Shown piece by piece: positions 16,297-24,818 of a stretch of DNA of 64,000 nt; the stretch's first letter is position 1; every line of letters begins with the position of its first letter. Under the pieces are notes generated by a model, which ran no database searches, was not told where the DNA came from, and worked only from the letters and a program-made list of their open reading frames with translations. The position numbers and the translations under genes were made by a program. The stretch is from Halobacillus_A sp043497005 (GTDB taxonomy: Bacteria; Bacillota; Bacilli; Bacillales; Halobacillaceae), in the NCBI RefSeq assembly GCF_043497005.1, contig NZ_JBIEKE010000002.1, positions 1,342,930 to 1,406,929 on the forward strand, given 5' to 3'.

Positions 16297-17307
16297 TTAC
16301 AAATTGGATTGTCCTTCACTTATAAATATTAACAAAGCGAGAACCGCTACGATGGTAAAGATAAAAACCATCGACAAACGGCGGGACACATTTGCTTTCT
16401 GTACTTCTCTCCATTGCACAGGACGGATCCCGCTGATCGAGAAAATCACGACTGCCGCCAATAGGATGGACATAATATTGACAGTCACTAACAGAAATGC
16501 ACCATAAGCGAACGCCCATTCCGCGCTACCTATCGACATCCCTAAAGCAACCGAGGGAGGAAGAAGGGCAACGGCCACCATTACACCGACCAAGTTTCCA
16601 GACAAGCGGTTAAGAAAAGCCAACGCTCCAGCTGCTCCTGAAGCCACTCCTAAAATAACGTCAATGATTGTGACTTCCGTCCGGCTTAAGTATTGCTTCG
16701 TCTCTAAATCCAGGTTCATCAACCCGGCAAAAAGAATAGAAATACCAACGACAATGAATACCCCTATAAAGGAGGTGAAAGCTGATTTACCGAGAATTTT
16801 ATAATCTCCAAGAATGGAGGAAAACGCAACTGCAATCACGGGACCGATCATAGGTGCTATAACCATCGCCCCTATGACTACCGCTTCACTGTCCTTTAGA
16901 AAACCAGTCGTAGCAACAATAGCTGATAATAAAATGAGAAGTAAATAATTCCATGTGACTTTGCTATTTTTTTCGATCGTAGTTAAGAGCTCTTGACGGC
17001 TCGCTCTTTTCAGCTTTGCTTCCTGGTTCTTCTCTTCTTTTTTATCTTTCGACTTAATTGTGTGCTTAGAAAAATAAGCTCTCACAGGCAATAGAACGGT
17101 TTCTAACCCTTCCACCTGATGAGAAACTTCTTCTAAATCATTTAAAATATCTTCCACATTTCCTGTTCTAGAAAGAATTCGAAATAACGTTCTTCCGTCC
17201 TTTTGAGTTTCAATCCAATACGACTCATATTCGTAATCGTCTAACTTATTATGAAACAATTCAAGGTGTGACGGAGGAACATGAACTTCTACGAGCTGTA
17301 AACTCAT
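16297..17307 (-). CDS. DUF389 membrane protein (TIGR00341 family)
   Basis: Protein of 336 aa. A soluble N-terminal domain (1-110) is followed by the DUF389 hydrophobic domain with about six membrane segments from 120 to 333, including the family stretch GAMVIAPMIGPVIAVAFSSILGD and VAVALLPPSVALGMSIG. Function is unknown in this family. AAAGGAGGGAGC precedes the ATG. No partner gene; the bmr promoter begins directly after it. Confidence 0.88.
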   Translation of the reverse strand: MSLQLVEVHVPPSHLELFHNKLDDYEYESYWIETQKDGRTLFRILSRTGNVEDILNDLEEVSHQVEGLETVLLPVRAYFSKHTIKSKDKKEEKNQEAKLKRASRQELLTTIEKNSKVTWNYLLLILLSAIVATTGFLKDSEAVVIGAMVIAPMIGPVIAVAFSSILGDYKILGKSAFTSFIGVFIVVGISILFAGLMNLDLETKQYLSRTEVTIIDVILGVASGAAGALAFLNRLSGNLVGVMVAVALLPPSVALGMSIGSAEWAFAYGAFLLVTVNIMSILLAAVVIFSISGIRPVQWREVQKANVSRRLSMVFIFTIVAVLALLIFISEGQSNL

Positions 17308-17443
17308 GGCTGCTCCCTCCTTTACTAAATACCAGTTTCGATTATCTTTTCCTTTATTTTCAGACTGATGCTAAAACAAAAGAAATAAAATGAGCACTTA
17401 TGGTAAGAATAAATCAAAATGAGGAAGTAAAGGAGATTGTTGA

Positions 17444-18439
17444 ATGACTAATAAATTAACTACAAATGAAATAGGATCACTTTGGACACAAAACTTGCAG
17501 GCAGGAATGTCAATTCAAGTGTTAAAATACTTTTTAGAAACGGTCGAAGACGAAAACATTAAAGAAATTATAGACGAAACTTTTCAAGTCTCGAATGATG
17601 TATATGCACAAACCCAACAATATTTAGAAGTAGGGGAATTCCCTATTCCCGTAGGATTTACTGAAGATGACGTTAATTTAGAAGCACCTAAACTTTTTTC
17701 TGATGCTTTAATGCTTCAATTTGTTGAGAACATGGGCAAAGCCGGATTATTGGCCTACAGCTTATCTTTGTCTTCAAGTGTGACTGAGGAAATTCGCTCC
17801 TTTTATTCAACAACCTTGACAGCCACCACCAATTTCTTCAATAACGCTGTTGCCACATCAATATCGAAAGGAATATTTACAAGTGCTCCCGAAATTGAGA
17901 TTGAGAAAGAAGTTGAATTTGTAAAAGGAAAAAAATATTTAAGTCCTTTTCATAAGCGCTCTTTAAATGCAGTTGAAATGACTCACCTGTTTGAAAACAT
18001 TAAGAGCAACGCAATTGGTGAATTATTATGTACTGGGTTTGCTCAAACCACAAACAGTAAAAAAGTCCAAACCTTTATGATTAAAGGTCGAGATGCATCT
18101 CAAAAGCACATTAAATTATTCACGCAGCTATTTAACGAATCTAATATTCATCCGCCAATGGGCTCTTCATCCTACGTGACTCAATCGACAATTGCTCCTT
18201 TTTCAAATAAATTGATTGTTTTTCTCATCAGTGTATTAACGAGCACTGGGCAGGGTAACTACTCTGCTGCATCCACGGCAAGTCTTCGCTATGATCTTGT
18301 GCTCCTTTATCAGAAGCTCGCCATTGAGATAGGTTTATATGCAAAAGACGGAGTTGATCTTATGATCAAAAACCACTGGTTAGAGGAACCTCCCCAAGCG
18401 GTAAATCGTTCCCAGCTATTTAACCGCATTAAGGGATAG
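17444..18439 (+). CDS. DUF3231 family protein
   Basis: Protein of 331 aa matching DUF3231, which consists of two similar all-helical halves resembling a ferritin-like bundle; the repeat is visible as the segment starting LTTNEIGSLWTQ paired with LNAVEMTHLFEN near residue 178. Both halves end in long helices. The family is common in spore formers; function is unknown. GTAAAGGAGATTG precedes the ATG. It is followed 8 nt later by a membrane protein gene, so the two are probably one operon. Confidence 0.85.
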   Translation: MTNKLTTNEIGSLWTQNLQAGMSIQVLKYFLETVEDENIKEIIDETFQVSNDVYAQTQQYLEVGEFPIPVGFTEDDVNLEAPKLFSDALMLQFVENMGKAGLLAYSLSLSSSVTEEIRSFYSTTLTATTNFFNNAVATSISKGIFTSAPEIEIEKEVEFVKGKKYLSPFHKRSLNAVEMTHLFENIKSNAIGELLCTGFAQTTNSKKVQTFMIKGRDASQKHIKLFTQLFNESNIHPPMGSSSYVTQSTIAPFSNKLIVFLISVLTSTGQGNYSAASTASLRYDLVLLYQKLAIEIGLYAKDGVDLMIKNHWLEEPPQAVNRSQLFNRIKG

Positions 18440-18447
18440 GCCAACTT

Positions 18448-18915
18448 ATGAAAAACAAAAGATTAGAAGTTTTATTCTGGAGTATCGCTTTTCCAGGGTT
18501 CGGTCAGCTGCTTAATCACCAATTTTTAAAAGGGATTTTTTTCATTCTATTGGAAGTGATTATTAACGTTTATAGTCATTTTAATACCGCCATCCTCTTT
18601 AGTTTCAAAGGAAAGATCTCGGAGGCTGTTGAAATAACGGATTATCAATGGCTGATGTTCTACCCATGTATTTATACATTCGCCATTTGGGATGCTTATA
18701 AACAGGCAGGTGCAGACTCTGACACACCACCGCTGTCATTTCTCCCTTTCGCTTTTTCAGCCTATTTCGTTACCATTGGAGTAATTTATTCTGCTGAATT
18801 TAAGGTGAATGGAATGCTTTTAGGTCCGATATGGCTCCCTATTCTTTTTCTTATTCCTGGCATAGGAATCGGACTTCTCGTCAGAACCATTATGTTGAGA
18901 TTTACAGCCGTTTAA
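18448..18915 (+). CDS. Predicted multi-pass membrane protein, 155 aa
   Basis: Unrecognised protein with five hydrophobic segments (about 8-25, 28-45, 68-85, 95-115, 125-148). The start FWSIAFPGFGQLLNHQFLKG resembles the first helix pair of small TM2-like membrane proteins. The ribosome binding site is weak (AAGGGATAGG overlapping the previous stop), consistent with coupling to the DUF3231 gene 8 nt upstream. No function can be assigned. Confidence 0.75.
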   Translation: MKNKRLEVLFWSIAFPGFGQLLNHQFLKGIFFILLEVIINVYSHFNTAILFSFKGKISEAVEITDYQWLMFYPCIYTFAIWDAYKQAGADSDTPPLSFLPFAFSAYFVTIGVIYSAEFKVNGMLLGPIWLPILFLIPGIGIGLLVRTIMLRFTAV

Positions 18916-19010
18916 ACCAATAAAACATAAAACAGCGCAAGTCGATGAGCCCTCTTTGCTTTCAGCAGAAGCTGAGGCCTTGCCCGCTGCAAGCATCCAC
19001 CGACAAGCGA

Positions 19011-19076
19011 TTCGTGAGATCTAAAAACAAACTTTAACAGCTCTTTTAGATGAGAAAAAGACTTTTTAGCGGCCTC
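19011..19076 (+). repeat. Dispersed repeat A, copy 1
   Basis: Starts TTCGTGAGAT, contains ACAGCTCTTT and GACTTTTT, ends GCCTC. An inverted copy lies at 24158-24222 with about 70 percent identity by eye. Confidence 0.6.
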
Positions 19077-19089
19077 AAGCGATTTGACT

Positions 19090-19154
19090 AAATAACCCGA
19101 ACTGATTCTACTAGAATCATTCGGGTTATTTATGCCTTTATTCAGTTTTGTCCC
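19090..19154 (-). repeat. Terminator cassette, copy 1 (after gerABC)
   Basis: Minus strand: GGGACAAAACTGAATAAA followed by the hairpin AAATAACCCGAA ... TTCGGGTTATTT. It ends 12 nt past the ger C-subunit stop codon. Same unit at 27509-27571 and 53390-53460. Confidence 0.75.
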
Positions 19155-19165
19155 AACTTGTCTTT

Positions 19166-20254
19166 TTATAGTGAAATTCCTGTACCAGTTATATTAACCT
19201 CTACATTTACGTTTACCGGCACCTCAGGGTACTGTTCTTCCCACTTTTCTTTATCAAAGTTCCGATACCTGTTTTTTACAAGGTTCCCAAGACCTAATGG
19301 ATCCGTACCGGCTTCTTGAAATTGCTGGACTAAGTCTTCTGCTGTTTCCTTAAATTGTTCTTTGTATTTCTTTTCGATCTCTGCTACAAGTTCAGGAGTT
19401 TGGACACTATCGACTTCTTGTTGTTTCATTTCATTAATAAACGCTTTCACCCTGATATTAATTTCGAACTCGGGCATTTCTTTACTTTTATCTATTTTAT
19501 ACTTTACAGCTGAATCAGTTACTTCAATCCCTACATTTCCTAAGCTTTCCTGAGCAGTCCTAATGTTAGCTGCTCCTTGATTTACTTCATCTTTAAGTAA
19601 CTTTAAAGTCAAAGCATCTTCTTCAGAAACAACCGATACTAATTTACCTCCATCAAATAAAGCTATACCTGATATTTGAATGTGACCATTCTTCTTTGTA
19701 ATATACGGGAGAAAACCATCTATTCCATCTGCATAGTAAGCGTACAAAAAAGAATGCAGATTCGTTTCCGGGAAATTACGTTGACTGTTATTTTCAATAA
19801 CCCCTTTCACATATTTAGCGGTCGTCTCATTTTGCTCATATTTCTCTTCAATTAATTCCTGCACATCACCTTCTACGATCCCCATGTAAATATTACGCCC
19901 CACCCTAGGATCACGGCTTAATACATCCAAGAACTTTTCTATCCCCTCCTGTGCTATACGCTCATCGTAAAGCGTCACAGCTAATTTACCCATTGATAAT
20001 GGTTTAGAGGTTTCTCTTTCGACCTTCTCTGAGAAGTCCTTTAATGATTCTGCTGTGAGCGTTAAGTTTAACTCTTCTACAGTTCGAGATGCGTCTTCGC
20101 CGTAATGAGGGATGCCGACCGTTCCTTTCAATTGATCTTCATCCACATAGTCATAGCCTAAAATTTGAACGATTGCCCGGTCTTCCACACTATAAATCGC
20201 TTGACACCCTGCTAACAATATAACAACAAGCAGCCAATAGCTTTTTCGTCTCAT
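19166..20254 (-). CDS. Germinant receptor C subunit (GerAC family lipoprotein), operon 1
   Basis: Lipoprotein of 362 aa; signal peptide ending in LLAGC gives lipidation at Cys17. The Ger(x)C family domain is seen from NRAIVQ-like EDRAIVQILGYDY near residue 25 to the C-terminal NRYRNFDKEKWEEQYPEVPVNVNVEVNITGTG, typical of the family. It would sit on the outer face of the spore inner membrane as part of a GerA-type receptor. Four-base overlap with the B gene. Germinant specificity cannot be inferred. Confidence 0.92.
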   Translation of the reverse strand: MRRKSYWLLVVILLAGCQAIYSVEDRAIVQILGYDYVDEDQLKGTVGIPHYGEDASRTVEELNLTLTAESLKDFSEKVERETSKPLSMGKLAVTLYDERIAQEGIEKFLDVLSRDPRVGRNIYMGIVEGDVQELIEEKYEQNETTAKYVKGVIENNSQRNFPETNLHSFLYAYYADGIDGFLPYITKKNGHIQISGIALFDGGKLVSVVSEEDALTLKLLKDEVNQGAANIRTAQESLGNVGIEVTDSAVKYKIDKSKEMPEFEINIRVKAFINEMKQQEVDSVQTPELVAEIEKKYKEQFKETAEDLVQQFQEAGTDPLGLGNLVKNRYRNFDKEKWEEQYPEVPVNVNVEVNITGTGISL

Positions 20255-21360
20255 TTTTGATTCCTCACTTTATGGAGTACCAACGTTAATACATACAATA
20301 CAGGAATATACAAAAGAAAATACAAACCTACTTCTCCAGTAAATGTGTTCACTTTATCCACTATTTCCCGGTCATCCAGGAATAAAGCAGCTGCATAAAG
20401 GATAAGACAGTAAATGACAATCATTACTTTTTGATTCACATTAAATATTCGTTTTGGAATACGGCTAGCCCCCAACATAGCTAAGCAAATATTAGGAACA
20501 ATGACATATACCCATAAGGCAATACCGATGTACTCAAAACGTTCGATAAACGGAAACTCAACAATTTTCCATAAAGAAATTGTTCCCCACGTTACATGTT
20601 GAAGCTGCTCTTCACTGTAATAGACAAAAGCTACAAGGGCAGTTGCTAAATAGACTAAAATTGTATAGAAAACTCCGAAATGGGCCCATTTGACGGACTT
20701 TTGGGGGTTTTTTATAAAAGGATAAAAAATTAGCAGCAGTTCAATGCCTAAGAAGCTTAAAATGCTTGCCTTTGCCGATTTTAAAAAATCGAGTAAGCTG
20801 TGATCAACGACAGGATATAAATAATTGACTTCTCCTACTTCAATTGGGAAGAATTTCAATAGAAGCAGCGGAACTGTTAACACTACGCTAATCATGCAAA
20901 AACCAGTAACTAAACGAAAACCGCCGATGACTAAATAATAGATCAGCCCTAGAAATACTAAAGTAAAAATTTCTATTCGAAGACTCGGAAACACCCATAC
21001 TTGAATCACTTCAATAAACGTACGTAACACAGTAAGGGCTAACAGTAAAAAGTAAAAACTAAAGAACAGACTAAACAGTCCGCCTATATACTTTCCAAAC
21101 AAGTCTTTATGAACAGATACAATATCTCCTCCGCTTTTTTTGAGAATCTCATACACCATCCATAGCAAAAGATGAATGAATGCCCCAGCTAACAAAATTG
21201 AAATCCAGGAATCAAATCCTGAATGTTCAGCTATATAACTCTCGAATCCTAATATCCCTACTCCTACTTGCATCGAATGAATAATAAAAAATACAAACAT
21301 CGGAGTAATAAGAAACTGTTCAGGTATACGAACGCTATTTGTATTTGAAAGTTTATTCAT
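20251..21360 (-). CDS. Germinant receptor B subunit (GerAB family permease), operon 1
   Basis: Polytopic protein of 369 aa in the spore germination branch of the APC transporter superfamily, about ten membrane helices. Opening RIPEQFLITPMFVFFIIHSMQVGVGILGFE is the family N-terminal helix with the TQxGxxxL-like motif. The frame is open to 21471, but ATG at 21360 is chosen since AGAAGAGGG lies upstream and it gives the normal length; it overlaps the A gene by 8 nt. GerAB proteins carry the germinant-binding pocket. Confidence 0.92.
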   Translation of the reverse strand: MNKLSNTNSVRIPEQFLITPMFVFFIIHSMQVGVGILGFESYIAEHSGFDSWISILLAGAFIHLLLWMVYEILKKSGGDIVSVHKDLFGKYIGGLFSLFFSFYFLLLALTVLRTFIEVIQVWVFPSLRIEIFTLVFLGLIYYLVIGGFRLVTGFCMISVVLTVPLLLLKFFPIEVGEVNYLYPVVDHSLLDFLKSAKASILSFLGIELLLIFYPFIKNPQKSVKWAHFGVFYTILVYLATALVAFVYYSEEQLQHVTWGTISLWKIVEFPFIERFEYIGIALWVYVIVPNICLAMLGASRIPKRIFNVNQKVMIVIYCLILYAAALFLDDREIVDKVNTFTGEVGLYFLLYIPVLYVLTLVLHKVRNQK

Positions 21361-22861
21361 CCACATCCCTCTTCTCAGATGTTCGTTTAATATTAAACCT
21401 GACCGGATCAACCGGGCGGGTCTGTAAAGGCCTTTCCGACTGCTTGTTGAACGGCAGGCGAATAAACGCATCTCTTAAATCGCGAAACCGCAAGGGATAA
21501 ATTGGCGCAAAGAATGGGCGGCCAATAGACTTTAATTTAATCAAATGCCCAATATAAAAGGCCATCACCATTGAAACACCAATTAATCCCCACATTTGAG
21601 CACCAAGCAGAAATGGAAATCGAATGAGGCGGATGGTGTTACCTATCTGATACACAGGGGTAGTAAAGGACGCCAGTGCTGCCAGTGCGACAATAATGAG
21701 GAGGACATTACTTGTCAGTCCTGCATCTACTGCCGCTGTTCCAATAACAATTCCTCCTACAATACCTATCGTTTGACCGATTTTAGTAGGAAGTCTGGCT
21801 CCCGCTTCCCTAAGTAATTCAATGGTTAGTTCTAAAATGATAACTTCCAAAATTGGAGGAAAAGGAATGTCAGCTCTTGAAGATACAATTGTCGACATTA
21901 ACTCCTCAGGAATCATTTCATGATGATAGGTTAAAATGGCAACATACAAAGAAGTACTAAGCACAGAAAAGAATACTGCAAACAGGCGAATTAAACGAAA
22001 GACACTGGCTAAGGGCCACGGTAAAAAATAGTCATCAGAGGATGAAAAAAATTCGACCACTGTGGTAGGACATGTCAAAACATGGGGGGAACCGTCTACG
22101 ATAATCGCAATCTTCCCCTCAACAATTACTTGTACGGCCCGGTCTGGACGTTCTGTGTCTAACAGCTGTGGAAAAGGTGATGTAGAGTTATCTGCTATCA
22201 TCTGAGTGATAAATGAACTGTCAATTATTTGGTCATATTCAATATCCTCTAATCGCTGCAGCACCGTATTTACGTTATCCGGATCGGCAATCCCATCTAT
22301 GTACACCACACCTACCCTTGTCTTAGTTATTTTTCCAACATTAACTTCTTTCATCGTAAATTGTGGAATAGTTAATCGCTTCCGCATTAAACTCATATTT
22401 TTATCAATGGATTCTACAAACGCTTCTTTTGGACCTACGACACTAAACTCCACTTCAGGAATGGAAACTTTTCTTCCTTCAACCGTTACTGCCGGAATAA
22501 GCAAAACCCCTGGGTCTTTCTCATTTAATTGAATTGCAATATGCCCTGTCATAATTTTTTGTCTGACCAAGGCCGGATCATTCGTAATCTGAAGATCTTC
22601 CACTGGAAGAAGATTTTTTAAATCATCAAGCGTATACACCGTATGCTGCTTAAGTACAGGTAAAACGGAATGGTTAAGAAGCCTGGGTTCACATAACGTT
22701 CCCATGTAGGAAACAATGTAGCTGCTAACCCCAGCTTGGTAGGATTTAAAATCGTCTGATTTCTTCAAGGTCTCGAATAACGTTTCCAATGTCTCTTCTG
22801 CCTTAGTATTTAACTCTTGCTGTTTTTCTTCTTGTACTCGTTTCCGCTTCCATTTCCACAT
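21353..22861 (-). CDS. Germinant receptor A subunit (GerAA family), operon 1
   Basis: Protein of 502 aa. A soluble N-terminal domain (1-240) contains the conserved PFPQLLDTERPDRAVQVIVEGKIAIIVDGSP block at about 220-250; four to six membrane helices follow (285-430), then a soluble tail. GerAA proteins form the oligomeric membrane channel-like part of the receptor. First gene of gerABC, with TAAGGAG before the ATG. All three subunits are intact. Confidence 0.93.
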   Translation of the reverse strand: MWKWKRKRVQEEKQQELNTKAEETLETLFETLKKSDDFKSYQAGVSSYIVSYMGTLCEPRLLNHSVLPVLKQHTVYTLDDLKNLLPVEDLQITNDPALVRQKIMTGHIAIQLNEKDPGVLLIPAVTVEGRKVSIPEVEFSVVGPKEAFVESIDKNMSLMRKRLTIPQFTMKEVNVGKITKTRVGVVYIDGIADPDNVNTVLQRLEDIEYDQIIDSSFITQMIADNSTSPFPQLLDTERPDRAVQVIVEGKIAIIVDGSPHVLTCPTTVVEFFSSSDDYFLPWPLASVFRLIRLFAVFFSVLSTSLYVAILTYHHEMIPEELMSTIVSSRADIPFPPILEVIILELTIELLREAGARLPTKIGQTIGIVGGIVIGTAAVDAGLTSNVLLIIVALAALASFTTPVYQIGNTIRLIRFPFLLGAQMWGLIGVSMVMAFYIGHLIKLKSIGRPFFAPIYPLRFRDLRDAFIRLPFNKQSERPLQTRPVDPVRFNIKRTSEKRDVDE

Positions 22862-22974
22862 GATTAAACTCCTTAACCGTATTCATTTATACCGGCTTTC
22901 TTTCTGTTTTATTGTTCACAATACCTTGTTTTTTTATGCGAATTGGGGAAAGCTATGGGAAAGGAGGTAATGAC

Positions 22975-23166
22975 TTGATTTACGCTTATATCATTCCAAT
23001 GTTAGTCTTAGCAGCTTTTTTTCTAACGATCTTCTTTTTGTTTAATTTAATTGCTAAAATCATCTTATTTTCTTTTTTGCTAATTATTATGTTCCTTCCA
23101 TTTTTCGTCATTTACAAGGAAGATGTGCGGGATAAAGACCCAGTGACTCAGAAAGAAAGCAAATAA
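22975..23166 (+). CDS. Small membrane protein starting at TTG, 63 aa
   Basis: The frame is open from an ATG at 22912, but AAAGGAGGT (22960-22968) sits 6 nt before a TTG at 22975, giving a 63-residue protein that begins directly with the hydrophobic IYAYIIPMLVLAAFF. Two adjoining membrane helices (3-22 and 25-46) are followed by a charged tail EDVRDKDPVTQKESK. An out-of-frame ATG inside the ribosome binding site runs only two codons. It is divergent from the ger operon and ends in a terminator. Function unknown. Confidence 0.65.
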   Translation: MIYAYIIPMLVLAAFFLTIFFLFNLIAKIILFSFLLIIMFLPFFVIYKEDVRDKDPVTQKESK

Positions 23167-23170
23167 AAAA

Positions 23171-23195
23171 TACCGACCGATGGAATCGGACGGTA
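23171..23195. terminator. Bidirectional terminator
   Basis: Inverted repeat TACCGACCGAT/ATCGGACGGTA (two A-A mismatches) between a converging plus-strand small gene and the aldo-keto reductase gene. Confidence 0.7.
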
Positions 23196-23204
23196 CTTTA
23201 TCAG

Positions 23205-24029
23205 TTATGAATTGATTTGATCTGGGTGCGAACCTACTCTGCGATCACAATGAAGGCTGTTTATCTCCTCCATCTCCCGCTCTGTTAAACTGAAATCAAA
23301 TACATTTGCATTTTCAATCTGCCGTTCTTGATGGGTAGACTTAGGAATGGTCACGATTTCATGCTGCAGGTCCCACCTTAAAATAATTTGAGCAGGAGAT
23401 TTTCCATACTTTTCCCCTAACTGAAGCAGTAAAGGGTGGTCTAAATACTTAGCACGTGCTAGTGGAGACCAGGCTTCCAGCTGTATGCCACGTTTTTGAC
23501 AATAGTGAAGCAGTTCTTTTAAATAGAGTTGTGGATGGAACTCCACTTGATTGATCATGGGCACGATTTCAGCTTCTAAAAGCAGATCATCCAAATGATG
23601 CTGCAAGAAATTACTCACTCCAATCGACCTTACTTTCCCGTCATAATAAAGCTTTTCGAGCGCTTTCCACGTTTGTTTAAATTGATCAGGAACGGGCCAG
23701 TGAATTAAATACGCGTCCACGTAATCCAACTGCAGCCGTTTCAGACTGCGTTCAAAGGCTTCAATGGTTTCTTCATATCCTTGTTCGTCATTCCATACTT
23801 TCGTTGTGACAAACAATTCTTCTCTTGAAATTCCGCTATCCTTAATCGCTTTCCCTACCCCTTCCTCATTTCCATAGAAAGATGCTGTATCTATATGTCG
23901 ATACCCGACGTTTAAAGCAGAGTGTACGGTTTGGTAAACTTCCTCTCCTCGCTCAACTTTGTATACGCCTAATCCAAGCTGAGGAATTTTAACACCATTT
24001 GAAAGTTCAAGTGTCGATTCTAAATCCAA
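23205..24029 (-). CDS. Aldo-keto reductase (YtbE/YvgN type)
   Basis: NADPH-dependent (alpha/beta)8-barrel reductase of 274 aa. The catalytic tetrad is complete: Asp47, Tyr52, Lys77 and His110. The C-terminal IPKSTHQERQIENANVFDF is the cofactor-binding signature. Close in layout to B. subtilis YvgN and YtbE, which reduce glyoxal and methylglyoxal, so carbonyl detoxification is likely. TTG start with AGGGGG 8 nt upstream. Monocistronic. Confidence 0.9.
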   Translation of the reverse strand: MDLESTLELSNGVKIPQLGLGVYKVERGEEVYQTVHSALNVGYRHIDTASFYGNEEGVGKAIKDSGISREELFVTTKVWNDEQGYEETIEAFERSLKRLQLDYVDAYLIHWPVPDQFKQTWKALEKLYYDGKVRSIGVSNFLQHHLDDLLLEAEIVPMINQVEFHPQLYLKELLHYCQKRGIQLEAWSPLARAKYLDHPLLLQLGEKYGKSPAQIILRWDLQHEIVTIPKSTHQERQIENANVFDFSLTEREMEEINSLHCDRRVGSHPDQINS

Positions 24030-24245
24030 TTAAATTTCCCCCTAATTACCAATTTTATTGTCCTTTTCCCCTTATCCATAAAAAAATAAACAGAAAAACT
24101 GATATAAGCAATTCTCAGCTTGTAGAGATAAGCCTGCCTCATTGACCAACGACTATTGAGGCAACTGAAAAAGTCCTTCCCCACTCTAAAGAGCTGTCAA
24201 AGATATAGTTAAATCTCACGAACCGTATTAGAGAGCGGTTTCTTG
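24030..24245. other. Intergenic repeat region
   Basis: No gene seen; contains repeat A copy 2 at 24158-24222. Confidence 0.5.
24158..24222 (-). repeat. Dispersed repeat A, copy 2 (inverted)
   Basis: Minus strand begins TTCGTGAGAT, contains ACAGCTCTTT and GGACTTTTTC, ends GCCTC; matches 19011-19076. Confidence 0.6.
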
Positions 24246-24599
24246 TTACAGGTGAGGCTTGTTTTCTATGTATTTAGGTAAACGACTTTCAATAAACAAG
24301 AAGGAAATAATGCGCAGCAGAACAGGATATAAAGCTAATACACCTATTAGATCACCAATCATAGAAAGGGTATCAGTTGTAAGCATCCAAATGGATAAAA
24401 CCAGCATTAAGGCAACCGTAATTAACCCTACTCTCCCATTAATTGGTGTCCACGTTCCTGCAATCGTACTCGTGTCTTCTTCTAATAACTGAAAGCATCG
24501 ATAGTGATATGGTCTGACTCTAAACCAATTGGAAGCTGTAACGAGTTCATCCCGATCACGTATCTGCTTATAACAATAACGACATACTTTCGTACTCAT
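24246..24599 (-). CDS. Small protein with zinc-binding motif and two membrane helices, 117 aa
   Basis: N-terminal Cys6-x2-Cys9 and His32-x2-Cys35 (CRYCY ... YHYRCF) form a likely zinc-ribbon or treble-clef. Two hydrophobic helices follow at about 58-76 and 80-100. The zinc domain would be cytoplasmic or external depending on topology. AGGAG lies 8 nt before the ATG. The family is not recognised and the neighbours give no functional hint. Confidence 0.75.
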   Translation of the reverse strand: MSTKVCRYCYKQIRDRDELVTASNWFRVRPYHYRCFQLLEEDTSTIAGTWTPINGRVGLITVALMLVLSIWMLTTDTLSMIGDLIGVLALYPVLLRIISFLFIESRLPKYIENKPHL

Positions 24600-24780
24600 G
24601 GCACCTACTCCTGATGGTTATATTTTTAGATGAAGAAACTTTCACATCTTCTTTTATTATATCTTATATCTTCCCTATTTCGTAACATCATTTCTATTCT
24701 AAGTTTAATACCATTCAGATATTATCGGCAGAAGTTTGAATTGAGCTGCCTGATGGTTTGTCAGCTTTTTCTAAAATGAA

Positions 24781-24815
24781 AAGCAGCCCCTGCAAATAAA
24801 TCACAGCGGCTGCTT
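24781..24815 (-). terminator. Terminator of the murG paralogue
   Basis: Arms AAGCAGCC/GGCTGCTT followed on the minus strand by TTCATTTT, directly after the stop codon. Confidence 0.7.
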
Positions 24816-24818
24816 TTA

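Larger units (their letters stand above)
18916..19165. other. Intergenic repeat region
   Basis: No gene seen. It holds a 66-nt repeat (19011-19076) with an inverted second copy near 24.2 kb, and the terminator cassette (19090-19154) that closes the gerABC operon. Confidence 0.6.
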
